A stretch of 24,522 nt of DNA, from the NCBI GenBank assembly GCA_051658525.1, contig JBOFMT010000096.1, positions 1-24,522 of the forward strand, read 5' to 3'. Each line of letters opens with the position of its first letter. The stretch's first letter is position 1. Shown in pieces: positions 7,790-15,442 of this stretch. This stretch comes from JBOFMT01 sp051658525. Lineage in GTDB: Bacteria; Bacillota_I; Bacilli_A; Erysipelotrichales; Erysipelotrichaceae. The notes below the pieces were generated by a model. The model did no database searches and was not told where the DNA came from. It saw nothing but the letters and a program-made list of their open reading frames with translations. Both the position numbers and the translations under genes were made by a program.

Positions 7790-9013
7790 TTAATAAACAT
7801 CTTTGCGGTTTTTCACCATAACTCTTCTTATCATATCATGTTTTTCCACTGCGAACGATAGTTTTGTTTTGATTTTCATCATTGGTTTATTCGCTGTTTC
7901 TAATACATTTCCATCCATATCGTACAGTGTCGATAACACGGTTCTTTCATTATAAATATGTGGTCCAAACACTTCGATGGTTTCTTGTTCTTTAAAGTTA
8001 TTTCTAACTTCTAACGTTGCCATCTGTGTCGCATCATCATAATCTAGTACATATGCGATAAATTCTTGGGTTACCCCAGCACCATTCACACCGAACAATT
8101 GTCCTAAGTGACTAGGTAAACCACCATAGAACCCTACATTCGTTGGTCTATTTTCGCACTTTTCTAATTCTTTTTCATAAAATTGAATGCGTTCTTCACT
8201 CAACCCTTTTTCATAATATTCATCAATCAACATCCGATAGGTTTTCACCACCGTTGCAATGTAATAACTACTCTTCATGCGTCCTTCGATTTTTAAGCTC
8301 GCACATCCAGCTTCAATGATTCTTGGAATATAACGTGCTGCTGCCATATCTTTACTACTCATTGAGAACATTTCTAAGCCTTCATTGATTTGTTTATCAC
8401 CAGCATACATACGGTATTTCCAACGACAACTTTGTGCACATCCACCACGATTGGCATCGCGATTGGTCATATTGTTACTTAAGGTACAACGTCCAGAATA
8501 GGAAATACACATTCCTCCATGCAAGAAAACCTCAAGTGGTAAACTACTTGCTTTCGCTGTTGCTTCAATTTCTTCCATCGTACATTCACGCCCCAAAACC
8601 ACACGGTCCATACCCTGGTCTTGCCAAAATTTAACCACACTGCTATTGGTACTTGAATGTTGTGTTGAAACATGAATTTCCACATTCTTTGTATATTTTT
8701 TTGCCGTCATCGCAATACTTGGTGACGCACAAATAAGAGCGGTAACACCAGCTGCTTCTAATTGTTCTACATAGGTTTGTAAGCCTTCTAAATCATGTTC
8801 ATGTGGTAGCATATTTAAGGTAACATGAATTTTTGCCCCATACTGGTTGGCAAAACGCACACCTTCTGCAATATCTTCCACATCAAAGTTACTAGCACGT
8901 GCACGTAAGGAAAATTGTTTTCCTCCAATAAATACCGCATCCGCACCATACATTACAGCTATTTTTAATCGTTCTAAATCTCCTGCTGGAGCTAATAATT
9001 CTATTTTTTCCAT
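7790..9013 (-). CDS. trhP2: U32 family tRNA hydroxylation protein TrhP2
   Basis: U32 family protein (formerly called collagenase-like peptidase) of 407 residues. In Bacillus subtilis the paralogues YrrN/YrrO (TrhP1/TrhP2) are needed for prephenate-dependent formation of 5-hydroxyuridine at the wobble position of certain tRNAs. The N-terminus ELLAPAGDLERLKIAV is the family hallmark, as are YGADAVFIGG and the central HGGMCISYSGRC block. Four cysteines (169, 176, 192, 196) form the conserved U32 cluster, probably holding an iron-sulfur centre. KIEGRMKSSYY (241-251) is the usual post-cluster motif. The partner gene is 8 bases upstream and proS lies 21 bases downstream, giving a translation-related operon. 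The family assignment is firm. The TrhP2 identity rests on pairing with a shorter TrhP1-like gene. Confidence 0.9.
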   Translation of the reverse strand: MEKIELLAPAGDLERLKIAVMYGADAVFIGGKQFSLRARASNFDVEDIAEGVRFANQYGAKIHVTLNMLPHEHDLEGLQTYVEQLEAAGVTALICASPSIAMTAKKYTKNVEIHVSTQHSSTNSSVVKFWQDQGMDRVVLGRECTMEEIEATAKASSLPLEVFLHGGMCISYSGRCTLSNNMTNRDANRGGCAQSCRWKYRMYAGDKQINEGLEMFSMSSKDMAAARYIPRIIEAGCASLKIEGRMKSSYYIATVVKTYRMLIDEYYEKGLSEERIQFYEKELEKCENRPTNVGFYGGLPSHLGQLFGVNGAGVTQEFIAYVLDYDDATQMATLEVRNNFKEQETIEVFGPHIYNERTVLSTLYDMDGNVLETANKPMMKIKTKLSFAVEKHDMIRRVMVKNRKDVY

Positions 9014-9021
9014 GTTATCAC

Positions 9022-9912
9022 CTACTTCGTCGTTCCTGTTTCTTTGTACATAAAGCCATCACTATACGCCTGCTCTGGATAGGTTTGTTGGAAGTGTTGA
9101 TATACTGCTTCCCCACTCATCTCACCGCTTATCACTGCTTGATAAGCATCCAGTGTTGCAAGTTGTTCCTCTAGGCTTAAAAACAAGGAATCAATACGTA
9201 AATGTGTGATCCCATGCGCAAGCAAAGCATTCACCTCTTTGAATGCTGCGAGTGAGAACCCGGTAAATACATGGGTTCCCGTCCCGTCTTCCATAATTGG
9301 CATACGCTCTTCGCGCTGTTCTTCCATCAAATCCAAACGTGCATATTGGTCTAAGTGTAAACTATGGTTGTTAAAGGCATCGTAATTGCTAAGCAAATTA
9401 CGCTTAGAGTGCATCATATTCAAACGTCCATGAATCACAACCTCACAAGGCTTGTGTGCACGATCTCCAATTTCTAGCATCGTCTCTAAGGTAATTTCTT
9501 TCGACAAGACAATTCGTTTAAACCCTTGAGCTAAATAGAAATTCACATCTTCACTATTTGTGATCAATGTATCCGGATTGTAAATCAACAAGTCTTCCAT
9601 ACCGAGAAGTTTTGCTTCATAAGCAAGGCCTAAATCACCAAAATAGATTCCATCGACATTCATCGTTTTGATTTGTTGAAGCGCAAGTCGTAACCCTGCT
9701 AATTCTTCTTCTACGTAGATGCGATTCATCAAGACATATGCTTGCATTCCTTCTTGGTGGATTGCATCTACGATACTGGGTAGTTGGCTTAACCCAAATG
9801 TAGTGCCACCGCGTACACCGTGAGCTTCTAAAGAAACAATCACACTTGTTGCACCATGTGCTTTATATAATACCAGATCAGCTAATCTGTGTAAGTTGAT
9901 AATCATATTCAT
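9022..9912 (-). CDS. trhP1: U32 family tRNA hydroxylation partner TrhP1
   Basis: A 296-residue U32-family relative, shorter than its neighbour and matching the YrrN/TrhP1 half of the B. subtilis pair. Features shared with the family are the TIM-barrel-like pattern VDGIYFGDLG, LLIYNPDTLITNS and RIVLSKEIT, and then VVIHGRLNMMHSKRNLLSNY at the place where TrhP2 has its cysteine cluster. The cluster cysteines are absent here; the only cysteine is the one just before VVIHG. It therefore probably acts with TrhP2 as a non-cluster partner in wobble-uridine hydroxylation rather than alone. Start chosen at the ATG with GGAGG about 7-8 bases upstream; a second ATG two codons in is less well placed. It is the first gene of the trhP1-trhP2-proS operon and is divergent from the GntR module. 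Confidence 0.87.
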   Translation of the reverse strand: MNMIINLHRLADLVLYKAHGATSVIVSLEAHGVRGGTTFGLSQLPSIVDAIHQEGMQAYVLMNRIYVEEELAGLRLALQQIKTMNVDGIYFGDLGLAYEAKLLGMEDLLIYNPDTLITNSEDVNFYLAQGFKRIVLSKEITLETMLEIGDRAHKPCEVVIHGRLNMMHSKRNLLSNYDAFNNHSLHLDQYARLDLMEEQREERMPIMEDGTGTHVFTGFSLAAFKEVNALLAHGITHLRIDSLFLSLEEQLATLDAYQAVISGEMSGEAVYQHFQQTYPEQAYSDGFMYKETGTTK

Positions 9913-9939
9913 GTAAAATCCTCCATTTCACCATGATGT

Positions 9940-9945
9940 ATTATA
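9940..9945 (-). promoter_or_regulatory. Candidate -10 box for trhP1-trhP2-proS
   Basis: Minus-strand TATAAT about 28 bases before the trhP1 start codon. The -35 position at 17-base spacing reads TATGCA and is weak. It lies in the 175-base divergent region shared with the GntR operon; the two promoters do not overlap. Confidence 0.5.
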
Positions 9946-10027
9946 CCTTATCTTCCTGTATTTGCATAGCTGTGCGCATGGATTCCTCCCTGTTTTCGCA
10001 GGATAAAAAATTTTTTTATGTAATTTC

Positions 10028-10056
10028 TTGACAAGAACCCACAAAAGTTATACTGT
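10028..10056 (+). promoter_or_regulatory. Promoter of the GntR-ABC operon
   Basis: A perfect -35 TTGACA (10028-10033) is followed by TATACT (10049-10054, spacing 15) or TACTGT (10051-10056, spacing 17). The -10 end overlaps the palindrome at 10053-10075, so repressor binding would block RNA polymerase. Confidence 0.7.
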
Positions 10057-10075
10057 ACTAGTGTAGATAGTACAG
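10053..10075 (+). promoter_or_regulatory. Palindromic operator, likely bound by the adjacent GntR repressor
   Basis: CTGTACTA (10053-10060) and TAGTACAG (10068-10075) form a perfect 8-bp inverted repeat around a 7-base centre. It sits between the -10 box and the ribosome-binding site (AAAGGAG, 10076-10082) of the GntR gene. This is the expected place and form of an autoregulatory site for a dimeric YtrA-type GntR protein. Confidence 0.75.
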
Positions 10076-10087
10076 AAAGGAGTCGTT

Positions 10088-10456
10088 ATGTTTCAACTAA
10101 ACCCCAATAGTAATCAACCCATCTATGAACAAATCATAGATCAGGTGATTCAACTTATTGCCAAAGATGTATATCAAGAAAATGAAATGCTTCCTAGTGT
10201 ACGTTCCCTTGCCATGAGTCTTTCCATTAATCCCAATACGGTTCAAAAAGCGTATCAAGAATTAGAGCGAAGTGGCTATATTTATTCTATAGCAAAAAAG
10301 GGCTATTTTGTTTCGCAACCAGAACATGCCAAACAACAACTAGAAGCTACGTTATTAGACAATCTTCAACAAGCCTTACTTGCTTGTCGTCAATTTCATA
10401 TTAGTGAAACAAGCATTCAAACAGTATGCAAAAGTACACAGGAGGACAAACAATGA
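10088..10456 (+). CDS. GntR-family repressor, YtrA subfamily
   Basis: A 122-residue DNA-binding regulator. The N-terminal 75 residues are a classic GntR winged helix: PIYEQIIDQVIQLI, LPSVRSLAMSLSINPNTVQKAYQELERSGYI, then the wing KKGYFV. Only about 45 residues follow, so there is no large ligand-binding domain. That short form is the YtrA subfamily, which typically controls an adjacent ABC transporter. The operator palindrome just upstream suggests autorepression. The stop codon overlaps the ATPase start (ATGA), so the repressor and transporter are one transcript. The inducing signal is not evident; cell-wall-active antibiotics induce some relatives, which is family knowledge rather than something seen here. 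Confidence 0.93.
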   Translation: MFQLNPNSNQPIYEQIIDQVIQLIAKDVYQENEMLPSVRSLAMSLSINPNTVQKAYQELERSGYIYSIAKKGYFVSQPEHAKQQLEATLLDNLQQALLACRQFHISETSIQTVCKSTQEDKQ

Positions 10457-11319
10457 TCATAGAACAACTACAAAAAAACTTTGGAGATCAAAGCATCATT
10501 CAATCGATCTCATATACCTTTGAAACAAATCATATTTATGGTTTGGTTGGGGAAAACGGAGCTGGTAAATCAACATTTTTACGCCTATGCACTGGTATCT
10601 TGCAACCCGATGCAGGTAGCGTCATGGTCGAAGGTTTTGATGTTAACACGACGGAGCGCATCAAAAGTGATATTGCTTTTGTAAGTGATGATCCTTATTT
10701 CTTACCCGGAGCAAGTCTAGCAACGATGAAAGACTTTTACCAAACGTTTTATCGTGGTTTTGATGAAGCAACGTATCAAGAACTTCGTGCTCTTTTTGCC
10801 TTAGATGAACATAAAAAGATTCAAAAGTTTTCCAAAGGAATGAAACGCCAAGTTTCCCTCATTTTAGCTTTATCAATTGACACCAAATACATCTTATTAG
10901 ATGAAGCCTTTGATGGTTTGGATCCTAAGATTCGCTTAACACTAAAACAATACTTGATTCAAAAACTACACGAAAAAGAACTATGTATCATTATCTCTAG
11001 TCACAACTTACGCGAATTAGAAGACATTGCTGATACGATTTTAATTATGAAGCGTGGATTACTACAAGAGAGTGGTTCTAGTGCAAGCCTGAATATTTAT
11101 AAATTCCAAGTTGTATTTCAAACACCACCTGATACAAATATGCTTGCCCAACTAAACATTGTCAAACGCATTACGATGGGAAAAGTGGAAACACTGTATC
11201 TTTCTGGAGAGCTCGATACAATACTTGAAAAACTAGAAGCAATGCAACCTTTGTTATGTGAGCAATTAGCCCTTAGCATGGAAGAGCGTATTGTGCAAGA
11301 AATGGAGGATATAGCATGA
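10453..11319 (+). CDS. ABC transporter ATP-binding protein (YtrB-like)
   Basis: Cytoplasmic ATPase subunit of 288 residues. Walker A is GENGAGKS at 33-40, Walker B is YILLDE at 146-151, followed by AFDGLD as D-loop and an SSH switch histidine (ISSHNLRELED). The signature is FSKGM (126-130) in place of LSGGQ, a variant common in this ABC-2-type group. The start is the ATG preceded by AGGAGG 7 bases upstream that overlaps the GntR stop; an in-frame ATG 27 bases earlier lies inside the GntR gene and lacks a site. The 3' end overlaps the permease start (ATGA). It should energise the permease encoded next, as exporter or signalling complex. Confidence 0.94.
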   Translation: MIIEQLQKNFGDQSIIQSISYTFETNHIYGLVGENGAGKSTFLRLCTGILQPDAGSVMVEGFDVNTTERIKSDIAFVSDDPYFLPGASLATMKDFYQTFYRGFDEATYQELRALFALDEHKKIQKFSKGMKRQVSLILALSIDTKYILLDEAFDGLDPKIRLTLKQYLIQKLHEKELCIIISSHNLRELEDIADTILIMKRGLLQESGSSASLNIYKFQVVFQTPPDTNMLAQLNIVKRITMGKVETLYLSGELDTILEKLEAMQPLLCEQLALSMEERIVQEMEDIA

Positions 11320-13316
11320 ATTTAACCTACTTTAAATATTACTTTAAACAAAACTGGCAACTCCTAGGTGTGATGAGTTTGATTTTATTTGCTAGTATGA
11401 ATATTCCATTATTTATTAGTACAGCAGATGATCTAAGTTCCACCCTACAAAGTAGTGTTAGCATTACCACACTTATTATTTTGGTTGCTAGTATCGTAAT
11501 CCCACTATTTAACCTCAACTATCTATTTTCAAAAAAGGCATTGGATTTCTATCATAGTATGCCAATTCCCAAACAAGAAATTTTAGTAGGACGTAGTCTA
11601 TTTGGACTTTTGGTCGTGCTTCTTCCTACCTTACTTTTGGCAGGACTGAGCAGTGTCATTGTGTTAACCAAAGGCAATGATATTTCACTTACGAGCTATT
11701 GGATGAGTATCTTTCATATCCTACTTGGTTATGTTGTTCTGTACAGTTTAAGTAGTTTTCTTGCTAGTAAAAACAACAACTTAGTCGATGCTAGTATTAC
11801 AACGATTGCTTGGTTAAATCTACCTTATATCTTATTCTTATTATTTAACGGATTATTAAGTTTAGAACTTTATGGATTTAGTAGTGCTACAAACTCTAAC
11901 ATGGAACAACTACTATCTCCTTTCTTCCTGATGTTGCAATCCAACAGCATTATCTATTCCAACACCTTAGAATGGCTCAATTGGACGACCTATGCCTATT
12001 GGATCGTGATTGCTATTGGATTTGCCATCTTTACGTATCGCAGTTATCCACTTCGCAAAAGTGAAGACGCAGAAGATATCAATACCAGTGTTTGGTTCTA
12101 TCCAATCATTACCTACAGCATTACTTGCTTTGCCTTAATGTTAACGTTTGCTACAGTTACATGGGGAAGTAAATCCTTTATTCAAATTGTCTTACCTACT
12201 ACCTTAATTTTAATCGTCTTCCTACTCGCTCGCTTTGTTAGCAAACGTAGTTTAGAAGCCTTTCTTCCAGCGCTAAAAACATTTGCCTTGCTGATTCTAG
12301 CTGCCATTGTTGGGTTGAGTGGGGTACGACTTAGTGGAGGGTTTGGTTATGAAAGTCAACAACCAAAACGAGAAGATATCACAAGCATTAACATCAAAGG
12401 CTACTTTGAACCAAATTATCTAACGAATTACTTTAGTGAACCCTTCACATTACAAGAGAAAGAGAGTATTGATGCGATCTATAACTTACATACGGAGTTG
12501 ATAGACAATCGCGATGCCTTCTCAACAAGTTATAGTGGAAACACTGGTTATTTAGAATTTGAGTACCAACTTCAAAACAATGAAACGCTAACTCGCTCAT
12601 ATCGTTTCCCAAAATTACAATTAAGTTATGAAACCATTCGTACCATCAACAATCTACCGGAACTTAATGCTGCGATGTTTGCAACCGTACAAAGTCTAAC
12701 AAGTGCAAGTTTTGATAGTTATTTTGAAGCACCTGGATTCGCTAGTCAACTGGATTGGAGTAGAAGTCAACAACAAACCTTCTTAAAACTCTACCAAGAG
12801 GAATCTAAAGATATTCGCTTCGATACGATTTATTTAGAAAATGAGGAGTATCTAGGATCGCTCTACTTATATGCAGGAACCCTTGACAATGGGGATGCTC
12901 TTGACTATGGTCAACCGTTACCTCTTTATAGTTTTATGGAAAAAACAACTGCTTACCTTGCAACAATTCAACCAGCTATCCAAGGATTAGACTTACAAAT
13001 TGAAACTATTACCTTAGCTTTTGCAAGTGATAATCCAAATATTAGTTACCCTACTATCTTCCGAAGTGATAATTTTATGGAATTTATGAGTAAAGATACA
13101 CTCGATAAACCAACCACAGGTACACAATACAATGATTTGATTCAAACAAGTGTTCCAAAGGCAGTTCAAGCAGAGTTGCTAGCACTCAGCCGTTATACTT
13201 TGGCAAGTCCTGATGAGCCAATGATTTTGGTTATTGTTACAACTTCGAATGGAGACATAGTCAAAGCAATCGATCCGAAATATCAAGCACAAGTTTCAGC
13301 TTTACTTGCGCAATAA
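11316..13316 (+). CDS. Large ABC permease with extracellular C-terminal domain
   Basis: Membrane subunit of 666 residues paired with the ATPase. About nine hydrophobic segments are visible (roughly 15-35, 49-69, 94-116, 129-150, 158-182, 222-241, 261-283, 288-307, 318-336). The loop DFYHSMPIPKQEILVGR (77-93) is characteristic of YtrC-like ABC-2 permeases. Residues from about 340 onward form a hydrophilic domain of some 325 residues with no further membrane segment. With a cytoplasmic N-terminus and nine spans, this domain lies outside the cell. No cysteines or lipobox are seen there. The translocated substrate is unknown. The start overlaps the ATPase stop and an intrinsic terminator follows the gene, so the operon has three genes. 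This is simpler than the multi-gene ytr operon of Bacillus. Confidence 0.88.
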   Translation: MNLTYFKYYFKQNWQLLGVMSLILFASMNIPLFISTADDLSSTLQSSVSITTLIILVASIVIPLFNLNYLFSKKALDFYHSMPIPKQEILVGRSLFGLLVVLLPTLLLAGLSSVIVLTKGNDISLTSYWMSIFHILLGYVVLYSLSSFLASKNNNLVDASITTIAWLNLPYILFLLFNGLLSLELYGFSSATNSNMEQLLSPFFLMLQSNSIIYSNTLEWLNWTTYAYWIVIAIGFAIFTYRSYPLRKSEDAEDINTSVWFYPIITYSITCFALMLTFATVTWGSKSFIQIVLPTTLILIVFLLARFVSKRSLEAFLPALKTFALLILAAIVGLSGVRLSGGFGYESQQPKREDITSINIKGYFEPNYLTNYFSEPFTLQEKESIDAIYNLHTELIDNRDAFSTSYSGNTGYLEFEYQLQNNETLTRSYRFPKLQLSYETIRTINNLPELNAAMFATVQSLTSASFDSYFEAPGFASQLDWSRSQQQTFLKLYQEESKDIRFDTIYLENEEYLGSLYLYAGTLDNGDALDYGQPLPLYSFMEKTTAYLATIQPAIQGLDLQIETITLAFASDNPNISYPTIFRSDNFMEFMSKDTLDKPTTGTQYNDLIQTSVPKAVQAELLALSRYTLASPDEPMILVIVTTSNGDIVKAIDPKYQAQVSALLAQ

Positions 13317-13324
13317 CCAGATAA

Positions 13325-13350
13325 GATCACAGAACTTCTGTGGTCTTTTT
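13325..13350 (+). terminator. Rho-independent terminator of the GntR-ABC operon
   Basis: A 9-bp stem (GATCACAGA against TCTGTGGTC, one T-G wobble) with a 3-base loop at 13325-13345 is followed by five T and a further T-rich stretch. It lies 8 bases after the permease stop. Confidence 0.87.
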
Positions 13351-13378
13351 CTTTTTACCCACTTTTTGAACATGATTT

Positions 13379-13406
13379 TTGAAGTATTTTTTCCCTATGT
13401 TATAGT
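13379..13406 (+). promoter_or_regulatory. Promoter of the ald-ABC-reductase operon
   Basis: An extended -10 (TG-T-TATAGT, hexamer 13401-13406) is preceded at 16 bases by TTGAAG (13379-13384) as -35. The direct repeat TTTTTGAA occurs at 13363-13370 and 13376-13383, the second copy forming part of the -35. The ald start lies 40 bases downstream with a strong AGGAGG. Confidence 0.65.
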
Positions 13407-13445
13407 AAAGTTACAAGAAAATCACAAAATTTAGGAGGTGAAGAG

Positions 13446-14534
13446 ATGAGGATTGGAATACCGAAAGAAATAAAACCCCAAGAGCACCGCGTTGGTCTAG
13501 GTCATGAACATGTTGCACAACTCATAAAACAAGGGCACCAAGTGGTTGTAGAAAGGGGGGCTGGTGTGGATGCTGGCAGCAGTGATGAGGATTATATCCA
13601 AGCAGGAGCAAGTATCGTAGATACAGCAACCGCTTGGCAACAAGAACTCATCATTAAGGTCAAAGAAGTATTACCAAGTGAATACGACTACTTATATCCA
13701 GGTCAAATCCTATTTACCTATTTACACTTAGCTGCCAATCAAGACTTACTCGATGCCTTACTCCAACATAGGGTACGCGCCTTTGCCTATGAAACACTGC
13801 AAGAAGAAGATGCAAGTCTTCCCTTGTTAGCACCAATGAGTGAAGTTGCTGGTAAGGTTGCCTTTTTGCTAGCAACCTATGGAGAGCGTGCGCTTGAAGG
13901 CGGTGCAGGTCACTTACCAATTGCTATTTCTTATGTTGAACCATGTCGAGTTGTTATTTTAGGTTGTGGTAGTGTTGGTACTTCCAGTGCAGAAGCGGCT
14001 TTAGCACTGGGAAATAAAGTCTATGCTTATGAAATAAACCCCGAACGAAAGTCAAAAGTCGCTCGAATCTTACCTGAAATCGTGTGGTTAGATACGCTAG
14101 AAGCTTGCTACCAAATGATGAAACAAGCTGATATTACCATTTGTGCAATGTTGCATCCAGGAGGCAAAGCGGAAAAATTAATTTCCCAATCACTACTTTC
14201 ACAAATGCAACCAGGTAGTGTCATTATGGATGTTTCCATTGATCAAGGGGGAAGCATTGAAGGGTTTGATACGATTACCACACATGAACGCCCGTTTGTT
14301 AAGGTTCACGGGGTACAATTGTGTACGATTGCCAACCTACCTGGAACCTATCCGAAAACAAGTTCTCGAGCGTTGCATCATGCAACGTTCCCCTACATCT
14401 TAGCCTTAGCAAACCAATCCATGTCGACTAACATCAAACATCCAATTTTAAAGAGTGCTTGCAACACCTTTGATGGTGCTTGTACCCACGAAGCGGTAGC
14501 GAATACGTTTGGCTATCCCTATCACAGCCTATGA
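13446..14534 (+). CDS. ald: Alanine dehydrogenase
   Basis: NAD-dependent, reversible conversion of L-alanine to pyruvate, ammonium and NADH; cytoplasmic, usually hexameric. The 362-residue protein begins MRIGIPKEIKPQEHRV, as the family does, with the substrate Arg15. The catalytic set is present: Lys73 in KVKE, His94 in YLHLAA and an aspartate in VSIDQGG (Asp266). The nucleotide-binding loop is GCGSVG at 173-178. Length is close to the usual 370. It is the first gene of a five-gene operon in which every gene overlaps the next; its stop overlaps the lipoprotein start as ATGA. Ald is normally a stand-alone catabolic or ammonium-assimilating gene, so coupling it to a metal/tetrapyrrole importer and a sirohaem reductase is unusual. 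Confidence 0.97.
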   Translation: MRIGIPKEIKPQEHRVGLGHEHVAQLIKQGHQVVVERGAGVDAGSSDEDYIQAGASIVDTATAWQQELIIKVKEVLPSEYDYLYPGQILFTYLHLAANQDLLDALLQHRVRAFAYETLQEEDASLPLLAPMSEVAGKVAFLLATYGERALEGGAGHLPIAISYVEPCRVVILGCGSVGTSSAEAALALGNKVYAYEINPERKSKVARILPEIVWLDTLEACYQMMKQADITICAMLHPGGKAEKLISQSLLSQMQPGSVIMDVSIDQGGSIEGFDTITTHERPFVKVHGVQLCTIANLPGTYPKTSSRALHHATFPYILALANQSMSTNIKHPILKSACNTFDGACTHEAVANTFGYPYHSL

Positions 14535-15442
14535 AACTACTCGTCTTGGTATTACTATGTACCCTCCTAGGCTGCCAACTAGAACCTGATACGGCCAAGA
14601 CCATTACGATACAGGATGATTTGGGACGCGATGTAATCATTGCAAGCCAACCCGAGGTCGTCATTCCCCTCATTGCTAGTTTAGCCGACGTTTGGCAACT
14701 TGCCGGAGGAGAAGTAAGTGCTACGAGTAAGGAAGCCATTGATCAAGGTATTGTCCTAGATACCACCCCAATCATTAGTCAAGGTAAAGAAATTCAAAGT
14801 GAACAAATTATGGGGATGCAACCTGATTTGGTCATCTTATCCAAAGATTATCCAGACCACCTTGCGTTTGCAAGTCTATTAGATCAAGCTAAGATTCCCA
14901 ATCTTGTTTTACAACTTGATAGCTTTCAAGATTATCTTTCTATACTCGAACGTTTCAGTCGCATTACAAAACACGATGAAAACTATCAAACCTATGGTTT
15001 AGCACAAAAAGCTGAGATCGATGCGCTAATCTTGCAAGCTGCAAAGCAAACATCCGTAGATGTTTTGCTCGTTCGTAGTTTTAGTAGTGGTATAAAAACC
15101 AAGGGCAATGATCATTTTGTCAGTGTCATGTTAGAAGAGCTTGGTGCAAATAATATTGCCAATGATACAAATAGTGCTTTGGATGAGCTATCCATGGAAG
15201 CCATACTTGAAAACGATCCAAGCAAATTGTTTGTGACAACGATGGGCAGTGATGAAGCGGCTGCACTTACCTATTTTCAAACTACCATCCAACAGCCAAC
15301 ATGGCAAAGTTTAAGTGCAGTTCAAAACAATGCAATTGTGCTACTAGAACAACGTTTGTTTCATTACAAACCCAATGCAGAATGGAGCAAAGCCTATGAA
15401 ATTTTATACAACCATCTATACAAAACTGCAACAACACCCTAG
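14531..15442 (+). CDS. Substrate-binding lipoprotein of an iron/cobalamin/haem-type ABC importer
   Basis: A 303-residue extracellular binding protein anchored as a lipoprotein. The start chosen gives a short signal peptide MKLLVLVLLCT ending in the lipobox LLGC with Cys15. A longer frame beginning 51 bases upstream would bury this signal inside the protein. The mature part starts with IQDDLGRDVIIASQPEVVIPL, the opening strand pattern of the FecB/BtuF (Peripla_BP_2) family, followed by the usual segments MQPDLVILS and ENDPSKLFVTTMG. That family binds ferric siderophores, cobalamin, haem and related compounds; the ligand here cannot be told from the sequence. The ATG overlaps the ald stop and has no recognisable ribosome-binding site, so translation should depend on ald. 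The 3' end overlaps the permease gene by 47 bases. Confidence 0.92.
   Translation: MKLLVLVLLCTLLGCQLEPDTAKTITIQDDLGRDVIIASQPEVVIPLIASLADVWQLAGGEVSATSKEAIDQGIVLDTTPIISQGKEIQSEQIMGMQPDLVILSKDYPDHLAFASLLDQAKIPNLVLQLDSFQDYLSILERFSRITKHDENYQTYGLAQKAEIDALILQAAKQTSVDVLLVRSFSSGIKTKGNDHFVSVMLEELGANNIANDTNSALDELSMEAILENDPSKLFVTTMGSDEAAALTYFQTTIQQPTWQSLSAVQNNAIVLLEQRLFHYKPNAEWSKAYEILYNHLYKTATTP

Noticed and set aside
9988..10018. Possible small hairpin (CCTG/CAGG) followed by an A- and T-rich run in the divergent trhP1-gntR region
   Set aside because: The stem is only 4 bp and no plus-strand gene precedes it, so there is nothing for it to terminate.
10826..10850. Loss of the ABC signature (FSKGM instead of LSGGQ) as a sign of an inactive ATPase
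   Set aside because: Walker A, Walker B, D-loop and switch histidine are intact, and such signature variants are common in YtrB-like ATPases.
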